57,060 nucleotides of DNA from Sedimenticola thiotaurini (GTDB lineage: Bacteria; Pseudomonadota; Gammaproteobacteria; Chromatiales; Chromatiaceae). Below the pieces are notes generated by a model, which was not told where the DNA came from, did not search any database, and worked only from the letters and a program-made list of their open reading frames with translations. Location: contig DRKP01000163.1 of the NCBI GenBank assembly GCA_011051715.1, positions 1 through 57,060 of the forward strand, in the 5' to 3' direction. Shown here piece after piece: positions 9,013-18,154 of the stretch. The stretch's first letter is position 1, and each line of letters starts with the position of its first letter. A program made the position numbers and the translations under genes.

Positions 9013-9639
9013 TCATTCCGGGATCTGCAGCTCGCCCCGGGCGAGCTTCTCCAGCCGGTTGATCAGGTTGGATGGCCGGATGTGGAAGTAGGCCGTGACC
9101 CGCCGGGCGAAGATGCCGACGTGGTTGGGGGCGATGAACTCGGGGCAGGCGGTCATGCAGAAGTTGCACATGACGCACTCGATGAACAGTTCGCCGGCCT
9201 CCCGGAAACGCCCCTTGCTGGCCAGTTCCACCCCCTTTTCCACGTCGATCCCCTTGGGGCAGGAGCGGGTGCAGCCGGAGCAGTGGCGGCAGTGGTCGGC
9301 CTCCGGAAAGATGCGGTTGAAATGGGCCTGGACCTCCCACGAATTGTTGATCTCGCCCAGCTCGTAGGTGTGGTGGGTGGGGGTGGGGAAGACCAGGAAA
9401 CTGACCTCCATACCCTCTTCGATCAGGGTCTGGCAGCCGAGCTCCATGGTCACCTCGGCGGTACCGGCGCGGCGTACCATGATGCGGCAGGAGCCGCATA
9501 CCCCCTCCAGACAGCCGACGCTCTTCACCCGGGGGTAGCCTGCGTGCCACAGGGCCTGGATGGTGGAGAGCCTGGCCGGGGCCGTGATCGACTTGCCGTC
9601 GATGACCACGTTGACCAGAGGTTCGTCGCTTTCGCTCAT
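9013..9639 (-). CDS. frdB: Fumarate reductase iron-sulfur subunit
   Basis: A 208-residue iron-sulfur protein. Cys43, Cys48, Cys51 and Cys69 form a plant-ferredoxin-type [2Fe-2S] site; Cys117/120/123/127 and Cys155/158/161/165 are two CxxCxxCxxxCP motifs. Classical FrdB uses a [3Fe-4S] site with different spacing, so this one may carry two [4Fe-4S] clusters and is nearer to the TfrB/HdrC-like and soluble fumarate reductase subunits. It is first in the operon frdB-frdA-nuoF-like. I chose the ATG at 9639 because the much longer upstream open frame runs into the inverted-repeat region and lacks family similarity. Confidence 0.87.
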   Translation of the reverse strand: MSESDEPLVNVVIDGKSITAPARLSTIQALWHAGYPRVKSVGCLEGVCGSCRIMVRRAGTAEVTMELGCQTLIEEGMEVSFLVFPTPTHHTYELGEINNSWEVQAHFNRIFPEADHCRHCSGCTRSCPKGIDVEKGVELASKGRFREAGELFIECVMCNFCMTACPEFIAPNHVGIFARRVTAYFHIRPSNLINRLEKLARGELQIPE

Positions 9640-9901
9640 GCCTGTCCGAAGGGTCTCCCGGTTCCCGCCCGCCGCGCCGCCGCAGCGCGGGAGCCCGGCG
9701 GGTGGCTCCGGTGGCGGTCGCTCCCGGGGAGCGTCGTAGTCGCTGCAGAGTCGCCGCGGGACGGCATGGGGCAGGCCCCATCGACCCGGACGCGCAGGGA
9801 CCAATTCTCCACTCTGGGTGGGGTTGTGTCCAGCCGGCCCGGCAGTGGCCCCCCGTCGCGCCCGACGCCGGTAGCCCGGCCTTCCCTTATTGACTATGAT
9901 T

Positions 9902-10147
9902 ATCAACCCGGCAACCCAATATGTCGTGTTCAGAGCCTCAGGCATCTTCCCTGTCAAGGCGCGCAACGCCGGGAGGGGAGATGCCTGAGGCTCCTGGCGT
10001 ATTGATATCAAATGACGGGCCGTGCTGTGCGCGCCCGCGGACTGCGTTGTCGAAACTGGCTGCAGGAGTGCTGCAGCGGCGTTTCGACGCCTTGCCGCGA
10101 ACGCGCACAGCATGGCTGAACACGATATATTGGGTCACCGGGTTAAT
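9902..10147. repeat. Long interrupted inverted repeat between frdB and acn
   Basis: The right arm, 10071-10147 (77 bases), pairs with two left segments: 10019-10065 (inner) and 9902-9933 (outer). The outer arms, 9902-9933 and 10116-10147, match at 28 of 32 positions and all four differences are transitions. The inner arms share GTGCTGTGCGCG-type, TCGAAAC and GCTGCAG blocks around a 5-base loop (10066-10070). An 85-base segment (9934-10018) interrupts only the left arm. Read outward on each strand both outer arms translate to a matching stretch, LNTTYWVAGLI and LNTIYWVTGLI. Possibilities are a MITE-like element, remains of two inverted copies of a longer repeat, or a duplicated regulatory site serving both divergent operons. 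The rest of 9640-10231 shows no gene. Confidence 0.85.
9934..9992. repeat. 18-bp-stem hairpin inserted in the left arm of the inverted repeat
   Basis: The arms 9934-9951 and 9975-9992 match at 17 of 18 positions (AGCCTCAGGCATCTTCCC and its complement) around a 23-base loop. The hairpin makes up most of the 85-base segment that splits the left arm. A perfect 10-base palindrome, TTGATATCAA, follows at about 10002-10011. It has no T-tract, so it is not an ordinary terminator. Confidence 0.85.
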
Positions 10148-10231
10148 TGCCTGGCTCGCGATACCGCGCCATTGGTCTCCGTAGTACCCATCGACAACCA
10201 GGCGGCACCCTGCCGCGACGAGGACACCAGA

Positions 10232-12154
10232 ATGACGAAACCCCTGAATCTGACGGAGAAGATCCTGCTGGATCACCTGGTGGGCGGCGACCGGCTGCCC
10301 CCCGCGGGCGAACCCATCACCATCCGCATCGACGAGGCGTTCACCCAGGACGCCACCGGCACCATGTGCATGCTGCAGCTGGAGGCGATGGGGGTGAAGC
10401 GGGTCAAGACCTTCTCGGTCAACTTCGTCGACCACAGCATGATGCAGGTTGGTTTCCGCAACCCGGACGATCACCGCTACCTGGAGAGCGTGTCGAAGAA
10501 GCTGGGCATCGTCTACTCGCCCCCGGGTACCGGCATCTGCCATTTCCTCAACATCGAGAACTTCGTCAAGCCGGGAACCACCGGTGTCGGCGCCGACAGC
10601 CACACCGTCAACGCCGGCGGCATGGGTGCCCTCTATTTCGGCGCCGGCGGCTACGACGTGGCCCTGGCAATGGCCACCGGCAACTATACCCTGCCGATGC
10701 CGAAGGTGGTGCGGGTGGAGCTGGTCGGCAGCCTGCGCCCCGGGGTGATGGCCATGGACGTGATCCTGAAGATGCTGGACACGGTCGGGGTCAAGGGCGG
10801 CAAGGGGATCATCTTCGAGTACGGTGGCCCCGGTGCCGCCACCCTGACCCTGAACGAGCGTGCCACCATCACCAACATGGGGGCCGAGATGGGGGCCACC
10901 ACCTCCATCTTTCCCAGTGACGAGCAGACCCTGAAGTACCTGGAGAGCCGGCGCCGACCGGACGACTACCGGCCACTGGCGGCGGACGACGGTGCCGGGT
11001 ATGCCGATGTGATCGAGATCGACCTCTCCTCGCTGCAGCCGTCCATCGCCATCTACCCCTCCCCGGGCAACGTTGAGCCGATCGCCGAACACGTGGGCGA
11101 GAAGATCGACCAGGTCTGCGTCGGCAGCTGCACCAACAGCTCCTTCTTCAATATCGCCAGCTTCGCCGAGATGCTGCGGGGCAAGCGGGTGGCGGTGGAG
11201 ACCCTGCTCTACCCCGGCTCCCGGGCGGTGGAGCTGCAGCTGGCCGAGGCCGGATATCTCACCTCCCTGCTCTATTCCGGCGTGCGGGTGATGGAGAGCG
11301 GCTGCGGCGCCTGCATCGGCCAGGGCGGGTCGCCACCGAGCAAGGGGGTGAGCCTGCGCACCTTCAACCGCAACTTCCCCAAGCGCTCCGGCACGCCCGA
11401 CGCCCAGGTGCACCTGGTCAGCCCGATGGTGGCGGCGGCCAGCGCTCTGACCGGCAGGATCACCCTGCCGGAGCAGCAGGTGGAGATCCGGGAGGTGCCC
11501 CAGGTGGACGACATGGCCGCCTTCGTCTATCCACCGGACCAGGCCGAGGCGGAGACCGTCGAGGTGGTGCGCGGCCCCAACATCATGGCGCTGCCCGATT
11601 TCGATCCCCTGCCCGGGCGCATCGAGGCCGAGGTGCTGCTGAAGCTGGGCGACGACATCAGTACCGACGACATCCAGCCGGCCGGCGTCTACCTGCCGCT
11701 GCGCTCCAACGTCAAGGAGTACGCTATGCAGGCCACCTTCCGGCCGGTGGACGAGACCTTCTCCGAGCGGGCGGTGGCGGTGCGCGACGCCGGCGGCATG
11801 GGGGCCATCGTCGGCGGCGAGAACTATGGCCAGGGCAGCTCGCGCGAGCATGCCGCCCTGTGCCCGCGCTGGCTCGGCATCCGCACCGTGATCGTGAAAC
11901 AGTTCGCCCGCATCCACGTGGCCAACCTGGTCAATTTCGGTATCGTCCCCCTCACCTTTGCCGATCCGGCGGACTACGACCGCATCGCCCAGGGCGACCA
12001 CATCGCCATCGATGTCTCCGACCTGGAGGGGGATCTGGTGCTGGAGGTGAACGGGGAGAGGATTCCGCTCCAGCCGGCGTTCGAGGCCAAGGACATCCCG
12101 GTGCTGAAGGCGGGCGGTGCGCTGCCCTACTTCAAGCAGACCCACCGGGGATAG
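10232..12154 (+). CDS. acn: Aconitate hydratase, short Aquifex-like type
   Basis: A 640-residue aconitase, shorter than AcnA (about 890) or AcnB, resembling the putative aconitases of Aquifex type. It interconverts isocitrate and citrate. The [4Fe-4S] ligands are the cysteine of VCVGSCTNSS and the two of ESGCGACIG; GENYGQGSSREHA is the swivel-domain substrate loop; GVGADSHTVNAGGMG is the conserved early motif. I start at the ATG at 10232 (MTKPLNLTEK), because the preceding 70 codons of open frame lie in the inverted repeat. Transcribed divergently from frd and upstream of pntAB, it supplies citrate for ATP citrate lyase in the rTCA direction. Confidence 0.93.
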   Translation: MTKPLNLTEKILLDHLVGGDRLPPAGEPITIRIDEAFTQDATGTMCMLQLEAMGVKRVKTFSVNFVDHSMMQVGFRNPDDHRYLESVSKKLGIVYSPPGTGICHFLNIENFVKPGTTGVGADSHTVNAGGMGALYFGAGGYDVALAMATGNYTLPMPKVVRVELVGSLRPGVMAMDVILKMLDTVGVKGGKGIIFEYGGPGAATLTLNERATITNMGAEMGATTSIFPSDEQTLKYLESRRRPDDYRPLAADDGAGYADVIEIDLSSLQPSIAIYPSPGNVEPIAEHVGEKIDQVCVGSCTNSSFFNIASFAEMLRGKRVAVETLLYPGSRAVELQLAEAGYLTSLLYSGVRVMESGCGACIGQGGSPPSKGVSLRTFNRNFPKRSGTPDAQVHLVSPMVAAASALTGRITLPEQQVEIREVPQVDDMAAFVYPPDQAEAETVEVVRGPNIMALPDFDPLPGRIEAEVLLKLGDDISTDDIQPAGVYLPLRSNVKEYAMQATFRPVDETFSERAVAVRDAGGMGAIVGGENYGQGSSREHAALCPRWLGIRTVIVKQFARIHVANLVNFGIVPLTFADPADYDRIAQGDHIAIDVSDLEGDLVLEVNGERIPLQPAFEAKDIPVLKAGGALPYFKQTHRG

Positions 12155-12268
12155 GGACCCGGCAGGCCCCGGCCATGGATGGCGGGGGCGAAATCGGCTA
12201 TAAACACCACTCATTCCATTGATATTGCCATTTCTATTGCACCGAACAGCAGTACGGGAGGACGGCGC

Positions 12269-13846
12269 ATGTCCATGAAGATCGGGGTTCCCAGGGAGGT
12301 CCATGAGGACGAATGCCGGGTAGCGGTCACCCCGGAGACGGCGGAGCAGATCCAGAAGCTGGGATTCCGTATCGCCATCGAGGCGGGGGCCGGGGCGAGG
12401 GCCCATTTCTCCGACGACGCCTACCGGGAGGTGGGGGTCGAGGTGGTCGATGACGTCCGCACCCTGTGGGCGGAGTCGGATATCGTGATGAAGGTGAGGG
12501 GACCGGAGCTGCACCCCGGGCTGTGCGTCGACGAGACCGAGCTGCTGCGCGAAGGCGGTGTCCTGATCGGCTTCATCTGGCCGGCCCAGAACCAGGAGCT
12601 GCTGCAGCGGCTGGCGGCGCGCAAGGCCACGGTGATGGCCATGGACAGCGTCCCCCGCATCTCCCGGGCCCAGAAGATGGACGCCCTCAGCTCCATGGCC
12701 AACATCGCCGGCTACCGCGCGGTGGTGGAGGCGGCGGAGCACTTCGGCCGCTTCTTCACCGGTCAGGTGACGGCCGCCGGCAAGATCCCGCCGGCCAAGG
12801 TGATGGTGATCGGCGCCGGTGTCGCCGGCCTGGCCGCGATCGGCACCGCCGGCTCCCTCGGCGCCATCGTGCGCGCCTTCGACACCCGCCCCGAGGTGAA
12901 GGAGCAGGTGGAGAGCATGGGCGCCGAGTTCCTCGAGCTGGAGTACGAAGAGGAGGAGGACGGCGCCGGCGAGGGCGGCTATGCCAAGGTGATGAGCAAG
13001 GCCTTCATCGAGGCCGAGATGGCCCTGTTCGCAAAGCAGGCGATGGAGGTGGACATCATCATCACCACCGCCCTGATCCCGGGCAAGCCGGCGCCCGAGC
13101 TGATCACCGCCGGCATGGTGGAATCGATGCGCGACGGCAGCGTCATCGTCGACCTGGCGGCGGAGCAGGGCGGCAACTGCGCCCTCACCGAGCCGGGCCG
13201 GGTGGTGGTGGAGCACGGCGTCACCATCATCGGCTATACCGATCTGCCAAGTCGCCTGCCGACCCAGTCGAGCCAGCTCTACGGCACCAACCTGCGCCAC
13301 CTGCTGAGCGATCTGACGCCGGAGAGAAACGGCGAGATCGTGGTCGACATGGAGGACGAGATCATCCGCGGCGTGACCGTGGTCAGGGAGGGCGAGATCA
13401 CCTGGCCGCCGCCGCCACCCAAGCTCAGCGCCGCGCCGAAGCAGGCGCCGGCGACCAAGGCACCGCCACGGGAGCCGGAGCCGGAAGCGGAGCAGAAGGG
13501 GCCGGGCGCGCTGCAGACGGTGCTGCTGCTGGCGGTCGCCGGCCTCGCCATGCTCGGCATCGGCGCCGTGGCGCCGGCCGATTTCCTGGCCCACTTCACC
13601 GTCTTCGTGCTCGCCTGCTTCGTCGGCTACATGGTGGTGTGGAACGTGACACCGGCACTGCACACCCCGCTGATGAGCGTCACCAATGCCATCTCCGGCA
13701 TCATCGTGATCGGCGCCCTGCTGCAGGTGTCGGGATCCTCGATGCTGGTGACCGCGCTCGCCGCCGTCGCCATTTTGATCGCCAGTATCAACATCTTTGG
13801 TGGCTTCCTGGTCACCCAGCGCATGCTGAAGATGTTCCGCAAGTAG
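12269..13846 (+). CDS. pntA: NAD(P) transhydrogenase, alpha subunit
   Basis: 525 residues: the NAD(H)-binding domain I (starting [20 protein letters not shown], with the dinucleotide loop [20 protein letters not shown]) joined to C-terminal membrane helices (about residues 410-525) after a proline-rich linker. With PntB it couples proton entry across the inner membrane to hydride transfer from NADH to NADP. The start at 12269 follows GGGAGGA at a good distance; a second ATG lies two codons on. The gene is 114 bases downstream of acn. NADPH formed here suits the NADP-dependent isocitrate dehydrogenase encoded further along, so the placement inside the rTCA region makes sense. Confidence 0.96.
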   Translation: MSMKIGVPREVHEDECRVAVTPETAEQIQKLGFRIAIEAGAGARAHFSDDAYREVGVEVVDDVRTLWAESDIVMKVRGPELHPGLCVDETELLREGGVLIGFIWPAQNQELLQRLAARKATVMAMDSVPRISRAQKMDALSSMANIAGYRAVVEAAEHFGRFFTGQVTAAGKIPPAKVMVIGAGVAGLAAIGTAGSLGAIVRAFDTRPEVKEQVESMGAEFLELEYEEEEDGAGEGGYAKVMSKAFIEAEMALFAKQAMEVDIIITTALIPGKPAPELITAGMVESMRDGSVIVDLAAEQGGNCALTEPGRVVVEHGVTIIGYTDLPSRLPTQSSQLYGTNLRHLLSDLTPERNGEIVVDMEDEIIRGVTVVREGEITWPPPPPKLSAAPKQAPATKAPPREPEPEAEQKGPGALQTVLLLAVAGLAMLGIGAVAPADFLAHFTVFVLACFVGYMVVWNVTPALHTPLMSVTNAISGIIVIGALLQVSGSSMLVTALAAVAILIASINIFGGFLVTQRMLKMFRK

Positions 13847-13856
13847 GAGCCGCGTC

Positions 13857-15251
13857 ATGACCGAAGGAATCATCACCGTCGCCTACATCGCGGCCAGCAT
13901 TCTGTTCATCCTCGCCCTCGGGGGCCTCAGCCACCCGGAGAGTTCGCGGCGCGGCAATCTCTACGGCATGACCGGCATGACCATCGCCATCCTGGCGACG
14001 GTACTGGGCGCCCAGGTCACCGGCTACGCCACCATCCTGGTCTGCATGGGCCTCGGTGGCGCCATCGGCATGGTGCTGGCGAAGCGGGTGGAGATGACCC
14101 AGATGCCGGAGCTGGTGGCCATCCTGCACAGCTTCGTCGGCCTGGCCGCGGTGCTGGTCGGCTATGCCAGTTACCTGGATCCGGAGGCGGCCTTCCAGGG
14201 CGTGGAGCGGACCATCCACGAGATCGAGATCTTTGTCGGGGTACTGATCGGTGCCGTCACCTTCACCGGCTCGGTGGTCGCATTCGGCAAGCTGCGCGGC
14301 ATCGTAACCAGCAAGCCCCTGCTGCTGCCCGGCCGCCACTGGCTCAACCTGGGCCTGCTGCTGCTGTCGGTCTGGCTCGGCGTCGAGTTCGTCGGCGAGG
14401 TGGGTGAACACGGCCTGGGGATGATGGCACTGGTGATCATGACCATCCTCGCCCTGGCCTTCGGCGTGCACATGGTGATGGCCATCGGTGGCGCCGACAT
14501 GCCGGTGGTGGTCTCCATGCTCAACAGCTACTCCGGCTGGGCCGCGGCCGCCACCGGCTTCATGCTGGCCAACGACCTGCTGATCGTCACCGGGGCCCTG
14601 GTCGGCAGCAGTGGCGCCATCCTCAGCTACATCATGTGCCGGGCCATGAACCGCCGTTTCCTGGCGGTGATCGCCGGTGGTTTCGGCACTTCCGGCGGCC
14701 AGGGTGCGGCGACCGGGGAGGAGCAGGGGGAGGTGGTGGCCACCAGCCCGGAGGAGACCGCCGAGCTGCTGAAGGCCGCCCGGGAGGTGATCATCGTTCC
14801 CGGTTACGGCATGGCGGTGGCCCAGGCCCAGCACATCATCAACGAGATCACCCGCAAGCTGCGCCAGCAGGGGGTCAACGTGCGCTTCGGCATTCACCCG
14901 GTGGCCGGGCGCATGCCTGGACACATGAACGTCCTGCTGGCAGAGGCCAAGGTGCCCTACGACATCGTGTTCGAGATGGACGAGCTGAACGAGGATTTTC
15001 CCTCCACCGACGTGGTGCTGGTGATCGGTGCCAACGACATCGTCAATCCGGCGGCCCAGGAGAATCCGGACAGCCCCATCGCCGGCATGCCGGTGCTGGA
15101 GGTGTGGAAGGCGAAGACGGTGATCGTGATGAAGCGCAGCATGGCCACCGGTTACGCCGGGGTGGAGAATCCCCTGTTCTTCAAGGAGAACACGCGCATG
15201 CTGTTCGGGGATGCCAAGAAGAGTGCCGAGGCGATCCTGGCCAGCCTGTGA
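13857..15251 (+). CDS. pntB: NAD(P) transhydrogenase, beta subunit
   Basis: 464 residues, the normal PntB length. About nine hydrophobic helices occupy the first 260 residues and the NADP(H)-binding domain III follows ([16 protein letters not shown], then [20 protein letters not shown], then [17 protein letters not shown]). It forms the proton channel and NADP site with PntA. It starts 10 bases after pntA with GGAG upstream. The NADP-loop residues look intact, so an active enzyme is expected. Confidence 0.97.
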   Translation: MTEGIITVAYIAASILFILALGGLSHPESSRRGNLYGMTGMTIAILATVLGAQVTGYATILVCMGLGGAIGMVLAKRVEMTQMPELVAILHSFVGLAAVLVGYASYLDPEAAFQGVERTIHEIEIFVGVLIGAVTFTGSVVAFGKLRGIVTSKPLLLPGRHWLNLGLLLLSVWLGVEFVGEVGEHGLGMMALVIMTILALAFGVHMVMAIGGADMPVVVSMLNSYSGWAAAATGFMLANDLLIVTGALVGSSGAILSYIMCRAMNRRFLAVIAGGFGTSGGQGAATGEEQGEVVATSPEETAELLKAAREVIIVPGYGMAVAQAQHIINEITRKLRQQGVNVRFGIHPVAGRMPGHMNVLLAEAKVPYDIVFEMDELNEDFPSTDVVLVIGANDIVNPAAQENPDSPIAGMPVLEVWKAKTVIVMKRSMATGYAGVENPLFFKENTRMLFGDAKKSAEAILASL

Positions 15252-15280
15252 GCGGGGCCGACCGGTGCGAGCGGCCCGCA

Positions 15281-15293
15281 GGGGCGTCGCCCC
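15281..15293. terminator. Weak hairpin between convergent pntB and SRPBCC gene
   Basis: GGGGC-GTC-GCCCC forms a short GC-rich stem in the 60-base gap between two convergent genes. There is no T-tract, so termination activity is a guess from position. Confidence 0.3.
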
Positions 15294-15311
15294 CGGCGTG
15301 AAGCGGAGGGG

Positions 15312-15920
15312 TCAGCGGTACTCCGCCAGGTAGATCGCCACCCCCAGCCCGATCAGGGCCAGCTCCGCCACCGAGATCAGCAGCAGGATATAGGTGATGC
15401 GCCGGCCCGCCGGCTTCATCGGCAGCCACACCCGGCGCATGAACCAGCGCCAGGGGGCGAATCCGGACCAGCGCTGCCAGCGCAGCAGCCAGGCCTGCAA
15501 CTCCTCCGCCCACTTCACCAGGCTCCTGTCCACTTCGTCGAGGCGGGCGCGGCGGCTCGCTTCGTCCAGGGCGCCGTAGTCGTCGACGATGGTGAGGTGG
15601 GAACCCTTCTCCGCGGGTTCGACCAGGAAGCGGGTGCTGGCCTTGAGGCCACCCTGGTAGCGGATCAGGAGGCCGTCGGGCCTGGGTTCCGCCCGCAGTG
15701 TAAGATCGAACGCCAGCGGCGGCTGCCGGCTCAGGTTGCGCCCGCGGACCTGCCAGCTGCCCTCTCCCAGGCACTCCCAGCGGTCGAACTCCAGATAGGG
15801 ATTGATGCGGAACAGCCGCTCCACGTCCTGGCAGAAGGCCACCAGTTCGGCCGGGGGGATGGGCACATCGAATCCGGCCCAGGCCTGGTCCCGCTCGTCG
15901 TTGCGGGCCGCCTCAGCCAT
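15312..15920 (-). CDS. SRPBCC-like protein with C-terminal membrane helix
   Basis: A 202-residue protein. Residues 1-130 look like an SRPBCC/polyketide-cyclase fold used to bind hydrophobic ligands: a start PIPPAELVAFCQDVERLFRI, beta-rich middle with RYQGGLKASTRF, and a long amphipathic helix. Residues about 175-197 are a hydrophobic helix, so the protein would be anchored to the inner membrane. The gene overlaps the upstream Usp gene by 8 bases, indicating translational coupling. Function is unknown; the fold call is from sequence pattern only. Confidence 0.65.
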   Translation of the reverse strand: MAEAARNDERDQAWAGFDVPIPPAELVAFCQDVERLFRINPYLEFDRWECLGEGSWQVRGRNLSRQPPLAFDLTLRAEPRPDGLLIRYQGGLKASTRFLVEPAEKGSHLTIVDDYGALDEASRRARLDEVDRSLVKWAEELQAWLLRWQRWSGFAPWRWFMRRVWLPMKPAGRRITYILLLISVAELALIGLGVAIYLAEYR

Positions 15921-16371
15921 GGGGATGGGGCACCAGCAGCAGCGGGACCGGCAGGGCGCGGGTCACCCGCTCGGTGGCCATGCGCGAGCGCAGTCCCGGC
16001 GTTCCCTTCGGCCGCGGTGACCCCATCACCACCAGGTCGTAGTCGGCCTCGCGGCAGCGCCGCAACAGACAGGCCTCCGGCCTGCCGAGGACCACGGTGT
16101 TGCGGTAGTGGAGTCCCTTCTCTCCGGCCCGGCTGCGGATCCGTTCGCAGTGCTCCTCCACCTCCCGGCCCAGCTCCGACTCCAGGTAGCGGGCGTAACG
16201 GTCGCGGGAGACCCCGTTGTTGAGCCAGTCGTCACCCATCATGCCCTTCCACAGATCGGGCACCACGATCAGATGGTGCAGGGTGGCGTCGGCGGGTGCC
16301 AGTTCGATCGCCATGCGTTCGGCGGCGCGGGCGCCCTCGGTGCCATGGCTGGACAGCAGGATATTGTTCAT
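15913..16371 (-). CDS. UspA-family universal stress protein
   Basis: A 152-residue single-domain Usp protein (start MNNILLSSHGTEGARAAE; C-terminal DLVVMGSPRPKG, then the P-V-P-L-L-L-V end strand). The usual nucleotide loop GxxG-9x-GS/T is imperfect, so ATP binding is uncertain. I start at the ATG at 16371, since the 12 codons before it add only a proline-rich run outside the fold. It lies 59 bases after the 42-codon membrane-protein gene, in line with the transporter. Usp proteins often modulate neighbouring transporters, but that link is inference. Confidence 0.75.
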   Translation of the reverse strand: MNNILLSSHGTEGARAAERMAIELAPADATLHHLIVVPDLWKGMMGDDWLNNGVSRDRYARYLESELGREVEEHCERIRSRAGEKGLHYRNTVVLGRPEACLLRRCREADYDLVVMGSPRPKGTPGLRSRMATERVTRALPVPLLLVPHPHG

Positions 16372-16430
16372 TGGTATCGTCACGGGTGGTGGCGCCGGGA
16401 CCGTCACGGGACGGCCCCGGCGCGGTCGGG

Positions 16431-16559
16431 TCAGTAGCTGACGTAGACGCCCAAGGCGATCACCAGGGCGATCAGCAGGGCCATGAAGTCCTCTCTCCGG
16501 TCGCTGCCGAAGATGGAGAGGGCGGTACCGCGGTCGAATTTCTGCTCTTCTTCAGTCAT
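16431..16559 (-). CDS. 42-residue single-helix membrane protein
   Basis: A small gene with ATG at 16559, 11 bases after the stop of the YeiH-like transporter gene. The charged N-terminus (MTEEEQKFDRGTALSIFGSD) precedes one hydrophobic helix (about residues 26-41, ending VYVSY). GGAG-type bases lie just upstream. Such tiny membrane proteins next to a transporter are often stabilising or regulatory subunits; here that is inferred from spacing and topology only. I do not recognise the family. Confidence 0.65.
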   Translation of the reverse strand: MTEEEQKFDRGTALSIFGSDRREDFMALLIALVIALGVYVSY

Positions 16560-16570
16560 GGGGCGTTCTC

Positions 16571-18154
16571 CTAGATGGTTTCCGAAACCAGTATCAGTAC
16601 CACGATGAGGGACAGCACCGCCTTGCCCAGGCCGACGAAGGCGCCGATCACTGCCGGCTGGCCCCCCGCCTGCTTCATCGACGAGATGGTGATCTGCATG
16701 CCCAGTCCCACCAGGCCGAAGGCGAACAGCCAGGTGATCCATTTGCGGAACGCCTTGATCTTCTTGGCCGTGTGCCGTACCGCCTTGTGCGCGCCCTTGA
16801 GGATCTTGTTCGCATCCCTGGACAGGATCTTCGCGTTGACCAGGCCGCGCAGCGCGTCGTCGTCGTCGATACTCATGATCTTGCGGTTCTCGATCAGCCG
16901 CTGCAGGGCGGCCTTGCGGTTCTCCCGCTGCACCTTGGGCGCCTCCGCCTGCAGGACGGCGATCTGGGCGTCCTTCAGCAGGTTGCTCTCCTTGAAGCCG
17001 GATTCCACCGTGTTGCCGAAGTACTTGCCCTTGTAGTGGTTCGGCGGGGCGAAGATACCTGTGCTGGAGAGGGCGAACATGATCAGGAAGCCGATCACGA
17101 ACATGGGGAACTTCTCGAAGATCACCCGGCCGACGTTGACCTGGCCGGCGACCGCGCTCTCTTCCCGCTTCACGTACCAGACCGCCAGCCAGAGCACGAT
17201 GATGGGCAGCACCAGCACCCGGGTGATGTTGAAGATCTCGGCCACCTTCAGGGTCTCGATGCCGTCCGGCTGGTAGGCCAGGGCGGCGCCGGCCACCTGG
17301 GCCGAGTTGAGGATGCCGGTACCGGCCCAGGCGCCGAACTGGACGTAGGACATGCCGAACAGGTTGCCGATGATGGGGAACACGAACATGCAGGCGACGC
17401 CCCACAGCAGAATGGTGCCGATGGTGTAGGCGATCTCCACCGACTTGGCCTGGACCACCGGGGCCGCGGCCACGGTGGCGGAGACGCCGCACACGCCCAT
17501 GCCGGCGGAGAGCACTCCACCCATGGAGTTGGGGATCTTCATCCGGGCACCCAGCCAGAGCACGGCGCCGACGGATCCGAGCACGAAGACACCGATCATG
17601 ACGATGGAGAGCCCGCCCAGGTTCTTCAGCTCGGCGGCACTGTAGAGGGTGCCGAGCAGGATCACGCCGGTCTTCAGGCCGAGGCGGGAGAGGCGCACCC
17701 CGTTCTCCGCCCACTTGGGCACGCCGAAAACGTTGACGATGACGATACCGGTGAGGATGCCGAGCACCACGTAGTTGAGGCCGAGCAGCTTGTGGATGTA
17801 CTTGCCGGTGTCACCCACCTTGCCGAAGGCGTGGCTGATCACCGCCACCTCCGGGGCGACGAACCAGCGCACCAGCATGGCGATCAGCAGGATGAACATG
17901 GCACCGGCCACCGACGACGAATAGTAGTCCCAGTGGCCCTCGCGGTGGCTGCCGAACAGCTGCCAGAGACCGAATGCCGCTGCCAGGATGCCGAAGTAGA
18001 GAGGGATACTGGTGAGTTCCGAGGTGTACTTGTACTTGGACCCGCCCAGGTGCTGGATATAGGGGTCCATCATGCCGTTGCTGGCGAGAAACCAGATGGC
18101 GAGCATGATGAGCCCCACGATCAGCAGCGCGGGGGATTTCTTGGTATAGACCAT
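16571..18154 (-). CDS. YeiH/UPF0324-type transporter (putative sulfate exporter family) with hydrophilic insert
   Basis: A 527-residue polytopic inner-membrane protein with about ten or more helices. The core (GVPKWAENGVRLSRLGLKTGVILLGTLYS, MGVCGVSATVAAAPVV, GTGILNSAQVAGAAL) matches the YeiH/PSE family, whose usual length is about 330-350 residues. The extra length is a charged segment of about 90-100 residues (from about 390 to 485) inserted before the last two or three helices, plus an extended N-terminus. Substrate is not established for most of the family; sulfate export has been proposed for some, which would suit a sulfur oxidiser. It is first in a set with the 42-residue membrane protein, Usp and SRPBCC genes. 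Confidence 0.75.
   Translation of the reverse strand: MVYTKKSPALLIVGLIMLAIWFLASNGMMDPYIQHLGGSKYKYTSELTSIPLYFGILAAAFGLWQLFGSHREGHWDYYSSSVAGAMFILLIAMLVRWFVAPEVAVISHAFGKVGDTGKYIHKLLGLNYVVLGILTGIVIVNVFGVPKWAENGVRLSRLGLKTGVILLGTLYSAAELKNLGGLSIVMIGVFVLGSVGAVLWLGARMKIPNSMGGVLSAGMGVCGVSATVAAAPVVQAKSVEIAYTIGTILLWGVACMFVFPIIGNLFGMSYVQFGAWAGTGILNSAQVAGAALAYQPDGIETLKVAEIFNITRVLVLPIIVLWLAVWYVKREESAVAGQVNVGRVIFEKFPMFVIGFLIMFALSSTGIFAPPNHYKGKYFGNTVESGFKESNLLKDAQIAVLQAEAPKVQRENRKAALQRLIENRKIMSIDDDDALRGLVNAKILSRDANKILKGAHKAVRHTAKKIKAFRKWITWLFAFGLVGLGMQITISSMKQAGGQPAVIGAFVGLGKAVLSLIVVLILVSETI

Noticed and set aside
10002-10011. FNR/Anr-type site TTGATATCAA
   Set aside because: The half-sites match but the four-base spacer of TTGAT-N4-ATCAA is missing, so an FNR site cannot be claimed.
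9640-10113. N-terminal extension of FrdB
   Set aside because: 158 Arg/Pro-rich codons that cross the inverted repeat; the [2Fe-2S] domain begins right after the ATG at 9639.
9902-10147. CRISPR or insertion sequence
   Set aside because: There is one inverted pair, no regular spacers, and no transposase gene, so neither term is supported.
10022-10231. N-terminal extension of aconitase
   Set aside because: The extra 70 codons fall within the inverted repeat and have no match to aconitases; the internal ATG at 10232 starts the conserved fold.
9938-13876. 1312-codon minus-strand open frame opposite acn and pntA
   Set aside because: It is antisense to two well-conserved genes, its composition is His/Gly/Ala/Asp/Arg-rich as expected from the complement of GC-rich codons, and it has no family motifs.
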